Shown piece after piece: positions 5,851-7,364 of a stretch of DNA of 7,364 nucleotides (its first letter is position 1; each line of letters starts with the position of its first letter). Under the pieces are notes generated by a model. That model did no database searches and was not told where the DNA came from. It saw only the letters and a list, made by a program, of their open reading frames with translations. This DNA comes from Nitratireductor sp. GTDB taxonomy: Bacteria > Pseudomonadota > Alphaproteobacteria > Rhizobiales > Rhizobiaceae. A program made the position numbers and the translations under genes. The stretch is from the NCBI GenBank assembly GCA_020441735.1, contig JAGRLQ010000136.1, positions 1,762-9,125 of the forward strand, written 5' to 3'.

Positions 5851-7353
5851 CTATTGGAATGCTGTTTCGTTAAAGGCGCGCAGTTTGCGTGAATGCAGCC
5901 GCTCGCTCGGCATCTCGCGCAGTTTTTCCATTGCCTTGATGCCGATGGTCAGATGCTGGGCGACCTGGCGGTTGTAGAACTCCGTTGCCATACCGGGCAG
6001 TTTCAACTCGCCATGCAGCGGTTTGTCGGAAATGCACAGCAGGGTGCCGTATGGAACGCGGAAGCGGAATCCGTTGGCGGCGATGGTCGCTGATTCCATG
6101 TCGAGCCCGATCGCCCGGGATTGCGACAGGCGCTGCACCGGGCCCTGCTGGTCACGCAGTTCCCAGTTGCGGTTGTCGATCGTGGCAACCGTTCCCGTAC
6201 GCATGATCATCTTGAGTTCGTAGCCGGAAAGCCCGGTGACCTCGGCAACGGCATTTTCAAGCGCGATCTGCACTTCCGCCAGTGCCGGGATCGGCACCCA
6301 GACCGGCAGGTCCTCGTTGAGCACATTGTCCTCGCGCACATAGGCATGGGCCAGCACATAGTCTCCCAGCGACTGGGTGTTACGCAGGCCGGCACAGTGG
6401 CCCAGCATCAGCCAGGTATGCGGCCGCAGCACCGCCACATGGTCCGTGATCGTCTTGGCATTGGAAGGCCCGATGCCGATGTTGATCATGGTGATGCCGG
6501 AGCGGTCCTTGCGTTTGAGGTGATAGGCCGGCATTTGCGGCAGGCGCGCGGGATAGACGCCTTCCGGCTCGACGTTCGAGCCGCGTACGATGACATTGCC
6601 GGGTTCGATCAGTTCCGTATACCCGCTATCGGGATCATCCAGCATCTGATGGGCGAAATGCACGAACTCGTCCATGTAGAACTGGTAGTTCGTGAACAGC
6701 ATGAAATTCTGAAAGTGGGTCGGACTGGTCGCGGTGTAGTGCGACAGGCGGTGCAGCGAGTAATCGATGCGTGTTGCGGTGAACGGTGCCAGCGGTTGCG
6801 GCGTACCCGGCGTATCGTCAAATTCGCCATTGACAATCCGGTCGTCGGTCCCGCTGAGATCCGGGGCATCGAAAATGTCGCGCAGCGGGCGCTCCAGCTT
6901 TGTGTGGATCGAGCCATCCACATGGGTTCCCTCGCCAATGGCGAAATGCAGCGGCATGGGAACAGACGAAACGCCGATGGTCACCGGCATCCCGTGGTTT
7001 TCGATCAGTAGGGAAATCTGCTTTTCCAGATAATTGTTGAACAGGTCGGGGCGCGTCACCGTGGTGTGGTAGTCACCAGGTCCCGCCACATGGCCGTAAG
7101 CAAGACGGGAATCGATCTTGGCATGGCTCGTCGTGGAGAAGTGGATTTCAGGGTAGAAGGCGCGGAAACGGTGCGTTGGCAACTCGCCTTCCAGCGCCTG
7201 CCTGAAATGCGCGCGCAGGAACCCGGTCGAAATGGTATAGAGCGCCTGCAATTCCGCTACGGCTTCGGCGGCATCGGAAGTGGTCTTTGCTTCCGGGTAA
7301 TCGGGGCTTTGAACTGGCAGGTCGGGACGGCTTGGCCGTTTGGTCGAATCCAT
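5851..7353 (-). CDS. amn: AMP nucleosidase
   Basis: This cytoplasmic enzyme hydrolyses AMP to adenine and ribose 5-phosphate, and so controls AMP levels and purine salvage. Its 500 residues are close to the 484 of E. coli Amn. The N-terminal AMN-specific domain spans roughly 30-190, with PVTIGVSSVPMPLHFAIGEG at 123-142. The C-terminal nucleoside-phosphorylase-like domain is at about 285-475 and has GIGPSNAKT (293-301), GHCAGLR (318-324), GLDMESATIAANGFRF (416-431) and ISDKPLHGE (441-449). D443 in the last motif corresponds to the catalytic Asp of the fold. All conserved blocks are intact. The ATG is at 7351-7353, but the AGGGG just upstream is only one base away, which is too close to be an ideal ribosome binding site. 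The frame stays open to the window edge, so a slightly longer protein starting beyond base 7364 cannot be excluded. It is the first visible gene of a three-gene minus-strand operon. Confidence 0.96.
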   Translation of the reverse strand: MDSTKRPSRPDLPVQSPDYPEAKTTSDAAEAVAELQALYTISTGFLRAHFRQALEGELPTHRFRAFYPEIHFSTTSHAKIDSRLAYGHVAGPGDYHTTVTRPDLFNNYLEKQISLLIENHGMPVTIGVSSVPMPLHFAIGEGTHVDGSIHTKLERPLRDIFDAPDLSGTDDRIVNGEFDDTPGTPQPLAPFTATRIDYSLHRLSHYTATSPTHFQNFMLFTNYQFYMDEFVHFAHQMLDDPDSGYTELIEPGNVIVRGSNVEPEGVYPARLPQMPAYHLKRKDRSGITMINIGIGPSNAKTITDHVAVLRPHTWLMLGHCAGLRNTQSLGDYVLAHAYVREDNVLNEDLPVWVPIPALAEVQIALENAVAEVTGLSGYELKMIMRTGTVATIDNRNWELRDQQGPVQRLSQSRAIGLDMESATIAANGFRFRVPYGTLLCISDKPLHGELKLPGMATEFYNRQVAQHLTIGIKAMEKLREMPSERLHSRKLRAFNETAFQ

Positions 7354-7364
7354 GCCCCTGAATA

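Noticed and set aside
4899..5873. 324-codon open frame opposite the EEP hydrolase
   Set aside because: It overlaps the hydrolase over nearly its whole length and shows no family motifs; the opposite strand carries all EEP signatures.
6121..7011. 296-codon open frame opposite amn
   Set aside because: The sequence is a His/Arg/Asp-rich shadow of a highly conserved enzyme, with no independent start signal.
5851..7353. Possible defence or signalling role for the AMP-cleaving enzyme
   Set aside because: Domain order, length and motifs match housekeeping AMP nucleosidase, and there are no defence genes, mobile elements or composition breaks nearby.

Overview
The window is gene-dense, high-GC chromosomal sequence. 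Its gene types and codon usage suggest an alphaproteobacterium, most likely of the Hyphomicrobiales (rhizobia and their marine relatives). That placement is an inference from protein style, not from a marker gene. I see no tRNA, rRNA, CRISPR array, insertion sequence, prophage or attachment site.

Layout from left to right. Bases 2-70 look like the last 22 codons of a + strand gene that starts outside the window; its stop codon lies in a perfect 15-bp tandem duplication. Converging on it is a LysR-type regulator of the GcvA-like group (94-969, minus). A 119-bp gap holding a tight cluster of CTAG tetranucleotides separates this regulator from a divergently transcribed PLP enzyme related to serine hydroxymethyltransferase (1089-2411, plus). 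Next on the + strand is a Kef-type (CPA2) cation:proton antiporter (2507-4087). It has an acidic N-terminal extension made of three 11-residue repeats, and it lacks the nucleotide-binding RCK domain of classical KefB/KefC. Its stop codon overlaps the stop codon of a gene arriving from the other side.

The right half is a compact minus-strand operon, in transcription order: AMP nucleosidase (amn, 7353-5851), a membrane-anchored endonuclease/exonuclease/phosphatase-family hydrolase (5834-4872), and a stand-alone ADP-dependent NAD(P)H-hydrate dehydratase (4875-4084). The first gap is 16 bp and the last two genes overlap by 4 bp, so co-transcription and translational coupling are likely.

Functionally there are two units. 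The regulator and PLP enzyme form a typical regulator/target pair, probably for a glycine-, serine- or alpha-substituted-serine-like amino acid. The amn operon joins AMP breakdown with repair of damaged nicotinamide nucleotides and a periplasm-facing or membrane-associated phosphodiesterase-like enzyme. No clearly new multi-gene system is visible. The most interesting items are the repeat extension of the antiporter, the altered active site of the SHMT-like enzyme, and the stand-alone hydrate dehydratase in an amn operon.
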